Assembly (NCBI RefSeq): GCF_008704655.1
Contig: NZ_CP023688.1
Coordinates: forward strand, 8,004,501-8,068,500
Length of the DNA: 64,000 bases
Source of the DNA: Streptomyces rimosus
GTDB taxonomy: Bacteria; Actinomycetota; Actinomycetes; Streptomycetales; Streptomycetaceae
Reading direction: 5' to 3'
Under the pieces are notes generated by a model. The model saw nothing but the letters and a program-made list of their open reading frames with translations, had not been told where the DNA came from and did not search any database. A program made the translations under genes and the position numbers. Below are positions 8,224 to 16,697 of this stretch, piece after piece (the first letter of the stretch is position 1; each line of letters opens with the position of its first letter).

Positions 8224-9537
8224 TCACCGCCGCGGGTGCACCCGGTAGAGCACCGTCGCGTGCGCCGGTACGCGTACCGAGATCTTGCCCGCGGTCCGGG
8301 TCGTGCGCCCGGTGTTCAGATCGCGCAGCTCGTACGCGCGGGCCTGCGGCAGGCCGGCCGCCTTCGCCGTGGTGGTGAGTGTCTGCGCCGAGTCGCCGGA
8401 GTTGAAGAGGGCGACCGCGTGGTCCCCGCCCTGCAGCGGCTTGGACAGCACGTCGTAGCCCGTACCTTGCTGGACGACGCGCCCCTGGACGCCCTTCGGG
8501 TCCTGGTCCACGGCGATGATGTCCCGGTTGCCGAGGACCTTGAGCGCGGCCGGGGAGATCTTCGTCAGGTCGGTGCTGGAGATCAGCGGGGCGGCCATCA
8601 CGGCCCACAGCGACATCTGGCTCTGCATCTGCCGGGTGGACAGTCCGGAGTCGCCGGCGAGCAGGAAGTCCGGGTCGTTCCAGCGGCCCGGCCGCTGGAA
8701 GGGCGCCAGCTTGGCGTTGTACGCGTAGTTGTACTTGATCGAGGACCACTTCTTGGCGCCGCTGTGCTTCTCCACCGCGATGTCGCGGCCCTCCCGCCAC
8801 AGGTTGCCGACCTGCGAGGACCAGCGGATCACCTGGTGCCAGACCTGGTCGCCGTCGTACTGGAAGTACGCGGGCGCCGAGACCGAGAAGACGATGTCGC
8901 GGCCGGTGTTGCGCAGGGCCCGGCTGACCGCCCGGTAGGCGTCGTGGTAGGTCCGCTCCTTCGTCTTGCCGGGGGCGGTGGACAGGTTGCACCCGTCCAT
9001 CTTCAGGTAGTCGACCTTCCACTTGGCGAAGAGGTCGGCGTCCTGCTGGTAGTGGCCGAAGCTGCCGGGGTACTTCTCGCACGTCAGGTTGCCGACGTCC
9101 TCGTAGATGCCGAACTTCAGGCCCATCCGGTGCAGTTCGCGGCCCACGTACGCCATGCCGCGCGGGAACCTCGCCGGGTCCGGTACGAGGTTGCCCCGGG
9201 CGTCGCGCTGCTTGCTCATCCAGCAGTCGTCTACGGTGACCGTGTCGTAGCCCTTGGCCGCCAGGCCGGACTTCACCAGCGCCCGCGCGTTGCCGAGGAT
9301 CACCTTCTCGTTGATGTCGCACATGTAGTACGACCAGTTGTTCCAGCCCATCGGGGGTTTCGGGGCGAGGTTCGGGTAGGCGGCCGCGGCGCGTGCGCCG
9401 TCCTCGCCTGCCGTGGCGGGGAGGGCGGCGGCCGGGAACGCGGCGGTCGCGGAGAGGGCGCCCGCCGCGCACAGGGCGGCGGTGCTCAGACCGATCAGGG
9501 TGCGTCTCGGGGGACGCGGGGCCGACGAACTGTGCAC
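8224..9537 (-). CDS. Secreted alpha-galactosidase, GH27
   Basis: 437 residues from the GTG at 9537, which has GAGG 8 bases upstream; longer in-frame starts would put extra residues before the signal peptide. The N-terminus (PRPPRRTLIGL then an Ala/Leu-rich core ending near AFPAAALPATA) is a signal peptide. The mature part opens with LAPKPPMGWNNWSYY, the GH27 beginning. KVDYLKMDGC carries the nucleophile Asp, and GRWNDPDFL the acid/base Asp region. It should release terminal alpha-galactose from plant galactosides (raffinose, galactomannan) outside the cell. No carbohydrate-binding domain follows; the C-terminus is the usual beta-sandwich. Confidence 0.9.
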   Translation of the reverse strand: MHSSSAPRPPRRTLIGLSTAALCAAGALSATAAFPAAALPATAGEDGARAAAAYPNLAPKPPMGWNNWSYYMCDINEKVILGNARALVKSGLAAKGYDTVTVDDCWMSKQRDARGNLVPDPARFPRGMAYVGRELHRMGLKFGIYEDVGNLTCEKYPGSFGHYQQDADLFAKWKVDYLKMDGCNLSTAPGKTKERTYHDAYRAVSRALRNTGRDIVFSVSAPAYFQYDGDQVWHQVIRWSSQVGNLWREGRDIAVEKHSGAKKWSSIKYNYAYNAKLAPFQRPGRWNDPDFLLAGDSGLSTRQMQSQMSLWAVMAAPLISSTDLTKISPAALKVLGNRDIIAVDQDPKGVQGRVVQQGTGYDVLSKPLQGGDHAVALFNSGDSAQTLTTTAKAAGLPQARAYELRDLNTGRTTRTAGKISVRVPAHATVLYRVHPRR

Positions 9538-9691
9538 GGGGCACCTCGTGGGGGGAGAGAACGGGCCGATACAACGCATCGTCGGACCGTAGGAACGTAC
9601 GAGCAAGGGAGCAAGCAGCCGCGCCCGCCGGTTCCCGGATTTCAGCCGTCCGTACCTGGCGGCGGTGATCACCGCATGCTACGAAAGGGCC

Positions 9692-11251
9692 ATGCCCGAA
9701 CGGACTTCCTATGACGTGGTCGTTGCCGGCGGCGGGCACAACGGCCTGGTGGCCGCCGCCTATCTCGCGCGCGCGGGGCGCAGTGTGCTGGTACTGGAGC
9801 GGCTGGACCACACCGGCGGCGCCGCGGTCTCCACGCGGGCATTCCCCGGCGTGGACGCGCGGCTGTCCCGCTACTCCTACCTCGTCAGCCTGCTGCCGCC
9901 GAAGATCGTGCGGGATCTCGGCCTGCGCTTCGCGGTCCGCAAGCGCTCGGTGTCCTCGTACACCCCGGCCGTGCGCGGCGGTTGTCCCACGGGCCTGTTC
10001 GTCGGCTCCGACGAGGGCGCCACCCGCGCCTCGTTCGCCCGGCTCACCGGCTCGGACCGGGAGTTCGCGGCCTGGCAGCGCTTCTACGGGATGACGCGCC
10101 GGGTCGCGGAGCGGGTCTTCCCCACGCTCACCGAACCGCTGCCGACACGGGCCGCGCTGCGCGCCCGTATCGATGACGCGGCGGCCTGGGAGGCGCTGTT
10201 CGAGCGGCCGCTCGGGGAGAGCGTCGAGGCCGCGTTCGCCGACGACCTGGTGCGCGGCGTGGTGCTCACGGACGGACTGATCGGCACGTTCGCGCACGCC
10301 CACGACCCGTCGCTGGCGCAGAACCGGTGCTTCCTCTACCACGTCGTCGGCGGCGGCACCGGCGACTGGGACGTGCCGGTCGGCGGCATGGGCGCGCTGA
10401 CCGACGCGCTGGCCGCCGCCGCCCGCGCGGCAGGCGCCGAGATCGTCACCGGCTGCCCGGTGACCGGGATCGCCACCGACGGCAGCGCGGCCGAGGTGAC
10501 CTGCGCCGAGGGTACGGTCGGCGCGCGCCAGGTACTGGTCAACGCCGCCCCGCACACCCTCGCCGGGCTCCTCGGCGAGCGGCCGCCGGAACCCGCCGAG
10601 GGCGCCCAGCTCAAGGTCAACATGCTGCTGAAGCGGCTGCCCCGGCTGCGCGACCCGGACATCGATCCGCGCCTCGCCTTTTCCGGAACCTTCCATGTCG
10701 CCGAGGGCTACGGCCAGTTGGAGACCGCCTACCGGCAGGCTGCGGCGGGCGAGGTGCCCGCCGTACCGCCCTCGGAGATCTACTGCCACTCCCTCACGGA
10801 CCCCTCCATCCTCGGCACCGACCTGGTCCGGCAGGGCTACCAGACGCTCACCCTCTTCGGCCTGCACACCCCGGCCCGCCTCTTCACGGGCGACCACGAC
10901 GCCACCCGCGAGCGCCTGCTCGCGGCGACCCTCGCCCAGCTGGACGCCGTCCTGGCCGAACCGCTCACCGACTGCCTGGCCACCGACGCGGACGGCCGCC
11001 CGTGCATCGAGGCCAGGAGCCCACTCGACCTGGAACGCGACCTCGGACTGCCGGGCGGGCACATCTTCCACCGGGACCTGGCGTTCCCGTACGGCACCGA
11101 GGAGGCCGACGAGGACGATGCGGCGGCCAGGTGGGGCGTGGGGACCGGGCACGCCAATGTGCTGCTGTGCGGTGCGGGCGCGGTCCGGGGCGGCGGGGTG
11201 AGCGGAATTCCCGGGCACAACGCGGCCATGGCGGTGCTGGAGCGGGGGTGA
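9692..11251 (+). CDS. FAD-dependent oxidoreductase, PYROXD2/phytoene-desaturase type
   Basis: 519 residues; ATG 9692 is preferred over the upstream 9665 start because the dinucleotide-binding strand YDVVVAGGGHNGLVAAAYLA then begins at residue 7, as in homologues. An FAD-contacting LERLDHTGGAAVS follows, and the C-terminus GGGVSGIPGHNAA is the conserved second FAD motif of the CrtI superfamily. Members include carotenoid desaturases and the poorly understood PYROXD2 group; there are no carotenoid genes nearby, so the latter fits better. Divergent from the alpha-galactosidase with a 154-bp shared promoter region. Confidence 0.85.
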   Translation: MPERTSYDVVVAGGGHNGLVAAAYLARAGRSVLVLERLDHTGGAAVSTRAFPGVDARLSRYSYLVSLLPPKIVRDLGLRFAVRKRSVSSYTPAVRGGCPTGLFVGSDEGATRASFARLTGSDREFAAWQRFYGMTRRVAERVFPTLTEPLPTRAALRARIDDAAAWEALFERPLGESVEAAFADDLVRGVVLTDGLIGTFAHAHDPSLAQNRCFLYHVVGGGTGDWDVPVGGMGALTDALAAAARAAGAEIVTGCPVTGIATDGSAAEVTCAEGTVGARQVLVNAAPHTLAGLLGERPPEPAEGAQLKVNMLLKRLPRLRDPDIDPRLAFSGTFHVAEGYGQLETAYRQAAAGEVPAVPPSEIYCHSLTDPSILGTDLVRQGYQTLTLFGLHTPARLFTGDHDATRERLLAATLAQLDAVLAEPLTDCLATDADGRPCIEARSPLDLERDLGLPGGHIFHRDLAFPYGTEEADEDDAAARWGVGTGHANVLLCGAGAVRGGGVSGIPGHNAAMAVLERG

Positions 11252-11376
11252 CCGGCCGGCGGCCACTTCCGTACACGGCCGTACGCACCAGGCGGCCCCG
11301 CCGTCCCCGGCGCATTCGCTGACGCGGCATCAGAAAATCTCTTCCCTCGTACGGCGCCCTGCGGCATCCTGCGCCC

Positions 11377-12480
11377 ATGCAGACGGAGCTGAGCAACCGG
11401 CTGGGAGTCGAGCACGCCGTCTTCGGGTTCACCCCGTTCCCCGCGGTCGCCGCCGCGATCAGCCGGGCCGGCGGCTTCGGCGTGCTCGGCGCGGTCCGCT
11501 ACGCGGCGGCCGACGAACTGGCCCGCGACCTGGAATGGATCGACCGGCACACCGACGGCGCGCCGTACGGGCTGGACGTGGTGATGCCCGCCAAGAAGGT
11601 CGAAGGCGTCACGGAGGCCGACATCGAGGCGATGATCCCGGAAGGGCACCGCCGGTTCGTCGCCGAGACCCTCGCCGCGCACCGGGTCCCCGAACTGCCG
11701 CCCGGCGAGGCGTCCGGCTGGCGCATCACGGGCTGGCTGGAGCAGGTCGCCCGCGCGCAGCTCGACGTGGCCTTCGACTTCCCGGTCAGACTGCTGGCCA
11801 ACGCGCTCGGCTCACCGCCCGCCGACGTCGTCGAGCGCGCCCACGCGCACGGCATCCTCGTCGCCGCGCTCGCGGGCAGCCCCCGGCACGCCCGGCACCA
11901 CAAGGACGCCGGGATCGACATCGTCGTCGCGCAGGGGTACGAGGCCGGCGGCCACACCGGGGAGATCGCCACCATGGTGCTCACCCCCGAGGTCGTCCGC
12001 GCCGTGGACCCGCTGCCGGTCCTCGCGGCCGGCGGCATCGGCACCGGCGAACAGATCGCCGCCGGGCTGGCCCTGGGCGCCCAGGGTGTCTGGCTCGGCT
12101 CCGTCTGGCTGACCACCGAGGAGGCCGGTCTGCACTCCAGGCGCCTGACCGAGAAGCTGCTCGCGGCGGGCCCCGGCGACACCGTCCGCTCCCGCGCGCT
12201 GACCGGCAAGCCCGCCCGCCAGCTCCGTACGGCCTGGACGGACGCCTGGGACGACCCGTCGGGGCCCGACCCGCTGCCCATGCCGCTGCAAGGGCTGCTG
12301 GTCGCCGAGGCCGTCTCCCGTATCCAGAAGTACGAGGTCGAGCCGCTGCTCGGCACGCCGGTCGGCCAGATCGTCGGGCAGATGAACGCGGAACGCAGTG
12401 TGCGGGCGGTCTTCGACGACCTCACCCGCGGCTTCGAGCGGGCCGTCGACCGCATCAACCGCATCGCCGGACGCGGCTGA
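11377..12480 (+). CDS. Nitronate monooxygenase (2-nitropropane dioxygenase family)
   Basis: 367 residues with the FMN TIM-barrel pattern: IDIVVAQGYEAGGHTGE with the catalytic His of class I enzymes, then PVLAAGGIGTGEQIAAGLALGAQGVWLGS, the phosphate-binding strands. These flavoenzymes oxidise alkyl nitronates such as propionate-3-nitronate; in actinobacteria many sit next to acyl-CoA genes and may act on other acyl substrates. The CoA-ligase gene begins 16 bp downstream, so the two form an operon. The start ATG has no strong ribosome site visible. Confidence 0.87.
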   Translation: MQTELSNRLGVEHAVFGFTPFPAVAAAISRAGGFGVLGAVRYAAADELARDLEWIDRHTDGAPYGLDVVMPAKKVEGVTEADIEAMIPEGHRRFVAETLAAHRVPELPPGEASGWRITGWLEQVARAQLDVAFDFPVRLLANALGSPPADVVERAHAHGILVAALAGSPRHARHHKDAGIDIVVAQGYEAGGHTGEIATMVLTPEVVRAVDPLPVLAAGGIGTGEQIAAGLALGAQGVWLGSVWLTTEEAGLHSRRLTEKLLAAGPGDTVRSRALTGKPARQLRTAWTDAWDDPSGPDPLPMPLQGLLVAEAVSRIQKYEVEPLLGTPVGQIVGQMNAERSVRAVFDDLTRGFERAVDRINRIAGRG

Positions 12481-12496
12481 GCCGAGGAGGACACAC

Positions 12497-14062
12497 ATGT
12501 CGGCATCCATGGCGTCACCATCCCCGAACGGCTTCTGGGCCCAGGCCGCGGCCGATCCGGGACGTACGGTCCTGATCGCCCCGGACGGCGAGGAGTGGAC
12601 CGCGGCCCGGCTGCACGCCGCCTGCAACCGCCTGGTGCACGGGCTGCGCGCGGCCGGACTGGAGCGCGGCGACGCCTTCGCGGTGGTGCTGCCCAACGGC
12701 GTCGAGTTCTTCACCGCCCACCTCGCCGCCACCCAGGCGGGCCTGTACCTCGTACCGGTCAACCACCACCTCGTCGGCCCGGAGATCGCCTGGATCGTCG
12801 CCGACTCGGGGGCGAAGGCGCTCATCGCGCACGAACGGTTCGGCGACGCCGCCCGCGCCGCCGCCGACGAGGCGGGGCTGCCGCCGGAACAGCGGTACGC
12901 CGTCGGCACGGTGACCGGCTTCCGGCCGTACGCGGCGCTCCTCGAAGGACAGCCGGAAACGCCGCCGGAGGACCGCACCCTCGGCTGGGTCATGAACTAC
13001 ACCTCCGGCACCACCGGACGCCCCCGCGGCATCCGCCGCCCCCTGTCCGGCCGCCCGCCCGAGGAGTCCCACCTCGGCGGCTTCCTCGGCATCTTCGGCA
13101 TCCGGCCGTTCGACGCCAACGTGCATCTGGTGTGCTCGCCGCTCTACCACACGGCCGTGCTCCAGTTCGCGGGCGCTTCCCTGCACATGGGGCACCGGGT
13201 CGTCCTGATGGACAAGTGGACGCCCGAGGAGATGCTGCGGCTGATCGACACGTACCGCTGCACCCATACGCACATGGTGCCCACCCAGTTCCACCGGCTG
13301 CTCGCCCTCCCGGAGGAGGTACGGGCACGCTACGACGTGACCTCGATGCGGCACGCCATCCACGGCGCCGCGCCCTGCCCCGACCACGTCAAGCGGGCGA
13401 TGATCGACTGGTGGGGGAGCTGCGTGGAGGAGTACTACGCGGCGAGCGAGGGCGGCGGCGCGTTCGCCACCGCCGAGGACTGGCTCAAGAAGCCCGGTAC
13501 GGTCGGCCGGGCCTGGCCGATCAGCGAACTGGCGGTCTTCGACGACGACGGCAACCGGCTGCCGCCCGGCGAACTGGGCACCGTCTACATGAAGATGACC
13601 ACCGGCGGCTTCAGCTACCACAAGGACGCGGACAAGACCCGCAGGAACCGCATCGGGGACTTCTTCACCGTCGGCGACCTCGGATACCTGGACGCGGACG
13701 GGTATCTCTTCCTCCGCGACCGCAAGATCGACATGATCATCTCGGGCGGGGTCAACATCTACCCCGCCGAGATCGAGTCCGTCCTGCTCTCCCACCCCGC
13801 CGTCGCCGACGCGGCCGCCTTCGGCATCCCGCACGACGACTGGGGCGAGCAGGTCAAGGCCGTCGTCGAGCCCGCCGACGGCTACCCGGCGGGCCCGGCC
13901 CTCGCCGACGAGCTCCTGGAGCACTGCGCCCGGCGGCTGGCGGGCTACAAGCGCCCCAGGTCCGTCGACTTCACCGCGGCCATGCCGCGCGACCCCAACG
14001 GCAAGCTCTACAAGCGGCGGCTCCGCGACCCGTACTGGGCGGGCCGGGAGCGCGCCGTGTGA
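12497..14062 (+). CDS. Acyl-CoA synthetase (AMP-forming, FadD type)
   Basis: 521 residues; ATG 12497 follows GAGGAGG by 6 bases. Adenylate-forming core motifs in order: YTSGTTGRPRG (P-loop), YAASEGGG (A5), GDLGYLDADGYLFLRDR (A7/A8 hinge), IISGGVNIYPAEIE, and the C-terminal RDPNGKLYKRRLRDPYW with the catalytic Lys. It activates a carboxylic acid to its CoA thioester; chain type cannot be read. Cotranscribed with the nitronate monooxygenase. It ends 7 bp from the convergent acylase gene, whose product could release fatty acids for it. Confidence 0.92.
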   Translation: MSASMASPSPNGFWAQAAADPGRTVLIAPDGEEWTAARLHAACNRLVHGLRAAGLERGDAFAVVLPNGVEFFTAHLAATQAGLYLVPVNHHLVGPEIAWIVADSGAKALIAHERFGDAARAAADEAGLPPEQRYAVGTVTGFRPYAALLEGQPETPPEDRTLGWVMNYTSGTTGRPRGIRRPLSGRPPEESHLGGFLGIFGIRPFDANVHLVCSPLYHTAVLQFAGASLHMGHRVVLMDKWTPEEMLRLIDTYRCTHTHMVPTQFHRLLALPEEVRARYDVTSMRHAIHGAAPCPDHVKRAMIDWWGSCVEEYYAASEGGGAFATAEDWLKKPGTVGRAWPISELAVFDDDGNRLPPGELGTVYMKMTTGGFSYHKDADKTRRNRIGDFFTVGDLGYLDADGYLFLRDRKIDMIISGGVNIYPAEIESVLLSHPAVADAAAFGIPHDDWGEQVKAVVEPADGYPAGPALADELLEHCARRLAGYKRPRSVDFTAAMPRDPNGKLYKRRLRDPYWAGRERAV

Positions 14063-14069
14063 GGTCTAC

Positions 14070-16484
14070 CTACCGCTCGCGTACGTGCTCCACCCGCAGC
14101 TGCGGCGAGGCGAGCACATCGCGCTCGCAGAAGCGGGACCGGATCATCCGGCCCGCCGAGTACAGCTCGGTCTGGTCGCTGTAGTGCGGCGAGCGCGGGT
14201 TGGAGGACTGCGAGTACGTCAGCAGCGTACGGGCGTTCACCGGGCAGCCGTCGTCCGCGAAGCTCACCGCCTGGATGTAGCTGGAGCCGTGCCGCACCTC
14301 CGTGTAGCCACCGCTCGCCGGGTTCCACCGGCCCACGGTCATGTTCCAGACGCCCAGCCCGTCCACGCCCCCGCTGACCGGGATGCGCTTGCCGTTGCGT
14401 ATGACGAACTGGTGCTCGCCGAGCGGCGCGGCGAGCGGGATGCGCGCGGCGCGCAGCTCGGACACGGCGTCGGCGAGCGCGGTCGCGAGGCCAGGGACGG
14501 CGGTGTTCAGGGCGCGCGGGGTCCGCACCGGATCATTCGGGTCGAAAGGCGTCTTCCAAAGATCGGTCTGCGGCACCGTGGCGGTCAGCCGGCGCCAGAA
14601 CCGGTCGAAGAGGAGTGCGCCCTTGCTGTCCGTCCGTACCGTACGGTTCCAGGCGGCGATCACCCGGCACGCCTCCGAGACGTCCATGGCCTTGCCGTCG
14701 CTCCCGGTCGCCGTACCGCCGGGGAGCGCGGCGCAGGCCCGCGCGGTGTCGGCGGCGGCCAGGTCACCGGCGGGCACCCGGTTGGTGAACTGCTGGCGCT
14801 GGAGATCGGCCGGGGTCAGATCGCCCCGGTCCGCCAGGGCGGACACGTCCTCGACGGCGCCGCGCGTCCGCAGGGAGCGCGGGGTGCCGATGTCGCCGAG
14901 AACGCGCGGGTAGCCCGTCAGCGGCCGGTCCGCGTTGGCCAGCCAGGCGCTGTCGTTGGAATTCTCCGCATACGGGGCGTCCGTGAGCGTGGGCATCGCG
15001 GACGGGCCGAAGATGCCCGGCTGCACGGCGTCCCGGTCGCGGCCCGGCGCGCAGCCGGAGCGCGCGCCGTCCAGTACGGCCAGGCCGGGCGCCGGGTACA
15101 GCAGCCGCCCCAGGCCCGTGGAACAGCGCTCCACGAGGTCGTCGGTGATGCGCGGCACCACCTGCGACTGGGTGTAGAGGGTGCGGCCGGCCGAGTCGGC
15201 GGCGACGGTGTTCACCCAGGGCAGGCCCTGCGTCCGGCGCAGCACCCGCCGGACGTCCGCCACGTTCCGGGCCTTGCCCAGGCCCAGGAAGGTGTCGGAC
15301 ATCCGCAGCTGCGCCGCGTTGGGGTCACCCAGCGCGTACGCCGTACGGCTCGTCCACGCCAGGTCGAGGCCGCCGTACTCGGTGACGACCGGGCCGTAGC
15401 GCGTCCACCACTGCGTACGGACCACATCCGGACCGTCCTTGACCGGCACCGTCACGGTCCGGCGCGTCATCCGCTCCGGCTTGCCGTCCACCAGGTACGC
15501 GGTCGGGTCCGCCGGGTCCAGGGTGAGCTGGTGGAAGTTCATGGGCACACCGGTGGAGACCGTGTGGCTCCAGGCGATGCGGGCGTTGTGGCCGATGTTG
15601 GGGGTGGGGGAGCCGAGGATCAGTCCGCCCGCGACGTCGAGTTCGCCGGGGATGGTCACCTGCGCCTGCCAGAAGCGGCGGCCGCCGGACCACGGGTAGT
15701 GCGGATTGCCCAGGAGCAGGCCGCGGCCGTTGGCGGTGGTGTCACCGCGGAAGGCGACGGCGTTGGAGCCCAGGCCCCCGTCGTCGCGTGCGAGGTGGGA
15801 GCGGACGGACGCCACGGACTTCCGCGGGCTCTGCGGCGCGGTGGGGGCGGGTGGGGCGCCGGCCGTGGGCGGGTGGGCCGCGACGAGGCTGTCCACCACA
15901 TCGGCCTGCCCCGCGGTGATCACGAGGGCGTACGCGTTGGCCGCCACGTCGAGCGCGGTGACCGGCTTGACCCACTCCTTGCCCGCACAGGCCGGATCGG
16001 TGATCTTCCGCTGCGCCAGCCAGGCGTTGTACCCGGCCGCCCAGCCGCGCATCAGCTCCTTCACCTCGTCACCCGGCCCGGCCGGAGCGGGCTGCCGCAG
16101 CAGCTTCTCGACGGTGCGGGTCTGGCGTATGCCCTTGAAGAAGAGGTCACTGGCGAGGTTGGTGCTCGCGGAGGAGTGGGTGCCGTCGGGATGTCCCGCG
16201 GCGCCGAAGTACCGGGAGCGTTCGCCGCGCAGGGTGACGAAGCCGTCGGCGAGCGTGCAGACCTGATCGGCGGCCTGCGCCCAGCCCACGCCGAAACCCA
16301 GGTCGGGGTAGTCGTCGGCGATTATGTGGGGAATGCCGTACTCGGTGTAGCGGATGTCGGCCGAGAGTCCGCCGCCCGACGGGCGGGACGCCTTGGCCGC
16401 GGCCGCGTCCGGGGCGGGCGACAGCCCCGCCGCGGTCAGCAGCACCATCCCGGCCGCGGCGAGCTTTCTGAAACGGTCGCGCAT
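14070..16484 (-). CDS. Secreted penicillin-acylase-family Ntn hydrolase (AHL/lipopeptide acylase type)
   Basis: 804 residues; ATG 16484 has AAGGAGG nearby, and a long open frame upstream is antisense to the next gene. A signal peptide (RKLAAAGMVLLTAAGLSPAPDAAAA) precedes the alpha chain (IRYTEYGIPHI). GLGSNAVAF contains the Ser that becomes the N-terminal nucleophile of the beta chain after self-cleavage; TANGRGLLLGNPHYPW and FDPNDPVRTPRALN are typical of the group. Length and layout match actinomycete enzymes such as AhlM of Streptomyces and aculeacin A acylase, which deacylate acyl-homoserine lactones, penicillins or cyclic lipopeptides. It lies between two CoA-ligase genes. Substrate is inferred from family only. 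Confidence 0.9.
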   Translation of the reverse strand: MRDRFRKLAAAGMVLLTAAGLSPAPDAAAAKASRPSGGGLSADIRYTEYGIPHIIADDYPDLGFGVGWAQAADQVCTLADGFVTLRGERSRYFGAAGHPDGTHSSASTNLASDLFFKGIRQTRTVEKLLRQPAPAGPGDEVKELMRGWAAGYNAWLAQRKITDPACAGKEWVKPVTALDVAANAYALVITAGQADVVDSLVAAHPPTAGAPPAPTAPQSPRKSVASVRSHLARDDGGLGSNAVAFRGDTTANGRGLLLGNPHYPWSGGRRFWQAQVTIPGELDVAGGLILGSPTPNIGHNARIAWSHTVSTGVPMNFHQLTLDPADPTAYLVDGKPERMTRRTVTVPVKDGPDVVRTQWWTRYGPVVTEYGGLDLAWTSRTAYALGDPNAAQLRMSDTFLGLGKARNVADVRRVLRRTQGLPWVNTVAADSAGRTLYTQSQVVPRITDDLVERCSTGLGRLLYPAPGLAVLDGARSGCAPGRDRDAVQPGIFGPSAMPTLTDAPYAENSNDSAWLANADRPLTGYPRVLGDIGTPRSLRTRGAVEDVSALADRGDLTPADLQRQQFTNRVPAGDLAAADTARACAALPGGTATGSDGKAMDVSEACRVIAAWNRTVRTDSKGALLFDRFWRRLTATVPQTDLWKTPFDPNDPVRTPRALNTAVPGLATALADAVSELRAARIPLAAPLGEHQFVIRNGKRIPVSGGVDGLGVWNMTVGRWNPASGGYTEVRHGSSYIQAVSFADDGCPVNARTLLTYSQSSNPRSPHYSDQTELYSAGRMIRSRFCERDVLASPQLRVEHVRER

Positions 16485-16697
16485 ATCGGGTGATCCTCCT
16501 TGCAGTCCTGAAGGTGCGGTACACGAACACGTGCCAACTCGCGGGGACGGGGAGGAGGTTGAGCGGTGAGCGGAAGGCTGAGCATAACCGTGACCGGTCG
16601 CGACGGGTCCGGCGCCGCGGTCTTTGGCGCGAACGCCCCGTGCGCCCGGCCGCCCCGCTCTCTTGACCGGGCCCGGGGCCGGGCACAGGATCACGCC

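Noticed and set aside
7940..11266. An 1108-codon minus-strand open frame
   Set aside because: It runs across the alpha-galactosidase (in another frame) and the oppositely oriented oxidoreductase and has no start signal or domain; a shadow of high-GC coding DNA.
14085..16493. An 802-codon open frame on the + strand through the acylase gene
   Set aside because: It is exactly antisense to the penicillin-acylase-type gene, has Arg/Gly/Val-rich composition without motifs, and arises from third-position GC bias.
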